Below are positions 14,458 to 14,835 of a DNA stretch of 14,835 nucleotides, piece after piece. The first letter of the stretch is position 1. Every line of letters begins with the position of its first letter. Under the pieces are notes generated by a model that saw nothing but the letters and a program-made list of their open reading frames with translations, made no database searches and was not told the origin of the DNA. This DNA comes from Pseudomonadota bacterium (lineage in GTDB: Bacteria; Pseudomonadota; Alphaproteobacteria; Rhizobiales; Hyphomicrobiaceae): positions 1 through 14,835 of the forward strand of contig JAEVZQ010000049.1 in NCBI GenBank assembly GCA_023392135.1, written 5' to 3'. Made by a program: the position numbers and the translations under genes.

Positions 14458-14474
14458 CACGTGTTAAGCACGTG
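14458..14474. repeat. Paired CACGTG sites
   Basis: CACGTG occurs at 14458-14463 and again at 14469-14474, separated by TTAAG. Each is itself a palindrome, so the two can form a 6-bp stem or act as two operator sites. They lie in the 94-bp spacer after ATP12, 55 bp upstream of the next start codon. A CATAAT at 14490-14495 could be a -10 element, but no good -35 precedes it. Confidence 0.3.
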
Positions 14475-14528
14475 GTTACCCTTCGGCGGCATAATCCGAA
14501 CGCTGAAGTGAGCGTATGGGGCCGCGCC

Positions 14529-14835
14529 ATGAGTAATGCAATGTCTGTTTTCGGAGCGTTCGGCGGGACAACCTTTTGCCTTGCTGCCGGCATCATCGGT
14601 GCCAAGGGGGTCCTTGCGGCTGCACACAATGATGGCCAGAGGCAAGTGCTGAGGCACGCATTCACCTGGGGCGGGATTTATGCCGCGACCCTCGCGGGGC
14701 TCCTGTTCCTGCTCGCTTTCGGCGTGTTCCCACGCTGGGTATACGCGGTCGCAGCATTACTGTGGTTCGGCCCACTGCTGCCGGCACGTGCCTGGACACA
14801 TCGGCGGCTCGACGATGCCGCCGTTTCAGAGTCGC
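14529..14835 (+). CDS. Unrecognised small membrane protein (partial, 3' end outside window)
   Basis: An open frame of 102 codons from ATG 14529 (MSNAMSVFGAFGGTTF) runs to the right edge without a stop. I do not recognise the family. Residues about 7-30 are moderately hydrophobic and glycine- and alanine-rich. Two likely membrane segments follow, at about 54-73 (GGIYAATLAGLLFLLAFGVF) and 76-91, and a charged stretch TWTHRR-like (WTHRRLDD, 94-101) follows the second. A GGGG lies about 9 bases upstream of the ATG; a second in-frame ATG at 14541 is also possible. It reads in the same direction as ATP12 after 94 bp, but the CACGTG pair between them suggests it may have its own promoter. Codon use looks ordinary for the region. 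Confidence 0.6.
   Translation, partial: MSNAMSVFGAFGGTTFCLAAGIIGAKGVLAAAHNDGQRQVLRHAFTWGGIYAATLAGLLFLLAFGVFPRWVYAVAALLWFGPLLPARAWTHRRLDDAAVSES

Overview
The window is a GC-rich chromosomal segment that looks alphaproteobacterial, most likely from the Hyphomicrobiales (Rhizobiales). The evidence is the standard alphaproteobacterial division and cell-wall (dcw) gene order, family details such as the MurF P-loop [11 protein letters not shown], and an ATP12-type F1-ATPase assembly chaperone, a family found in alphaproteobacteria and mitochondria. The genus cannot be settled from the sequence alone. MurE carries the DNPR motif of meso-diaminopimelate ligases, so the cell should have ordinary Gram-negative, DAP-type peptidoglycan.

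Positions 1-12028, all on the minus strand, hold the 5' two thirds of the dcw cluster. In transcription order the genes are mraZ, rsmH, ftsL, ftsI, murE, murF, mraY, murD, ftsW, murG and the first 158 codons of murC, which runs off the left edge. Most genes overlap by 4 bp or lie within tens of bases of each other, as expected for one long operon. Together they make the cytoplasmic UDP-MurNAc-pentapeptide (MurC-F), transfer it to lipid (MraY, MurG), polymerise and crosslink it at the septum (FtsW, FtsI, with FtsL), and supply two accessory functions (MraZ repressor, RsmH 16S rRNA methyltransferase). The one clear break is a 182-bp gap between ftsI and murE. It holds a good sigma-70 promoter candidate and three 17-bp tandem repeats.

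Positions 12029-12657 are a 629-bp divergent intergenic region with no convincing gene. It contains a 10-bp-phased array of A(T/C)GGG boxes that is a candidate MraZ operator, several perfect hairpins, and a REP-like palindrome.

Positions 12658-14434, plus strand, carry a HAD-family phosphatase gene and an ATP12-family chaperone gene. Between and partly inside them (13325-13642) lies the most unusual feature of the window: four consecutive long hairpins, each bounded by a version of CTAGTGT. They look homologous to one another, yet their stem sequences differ in ways that keep the pairing. The first hairpin forms the 3' end of the HAD reading frame, and the last ends 9 bp before the ATP12 start codon. 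The window closes with the start of an unrecognised small membrane protein gene (14529 to the right edge).
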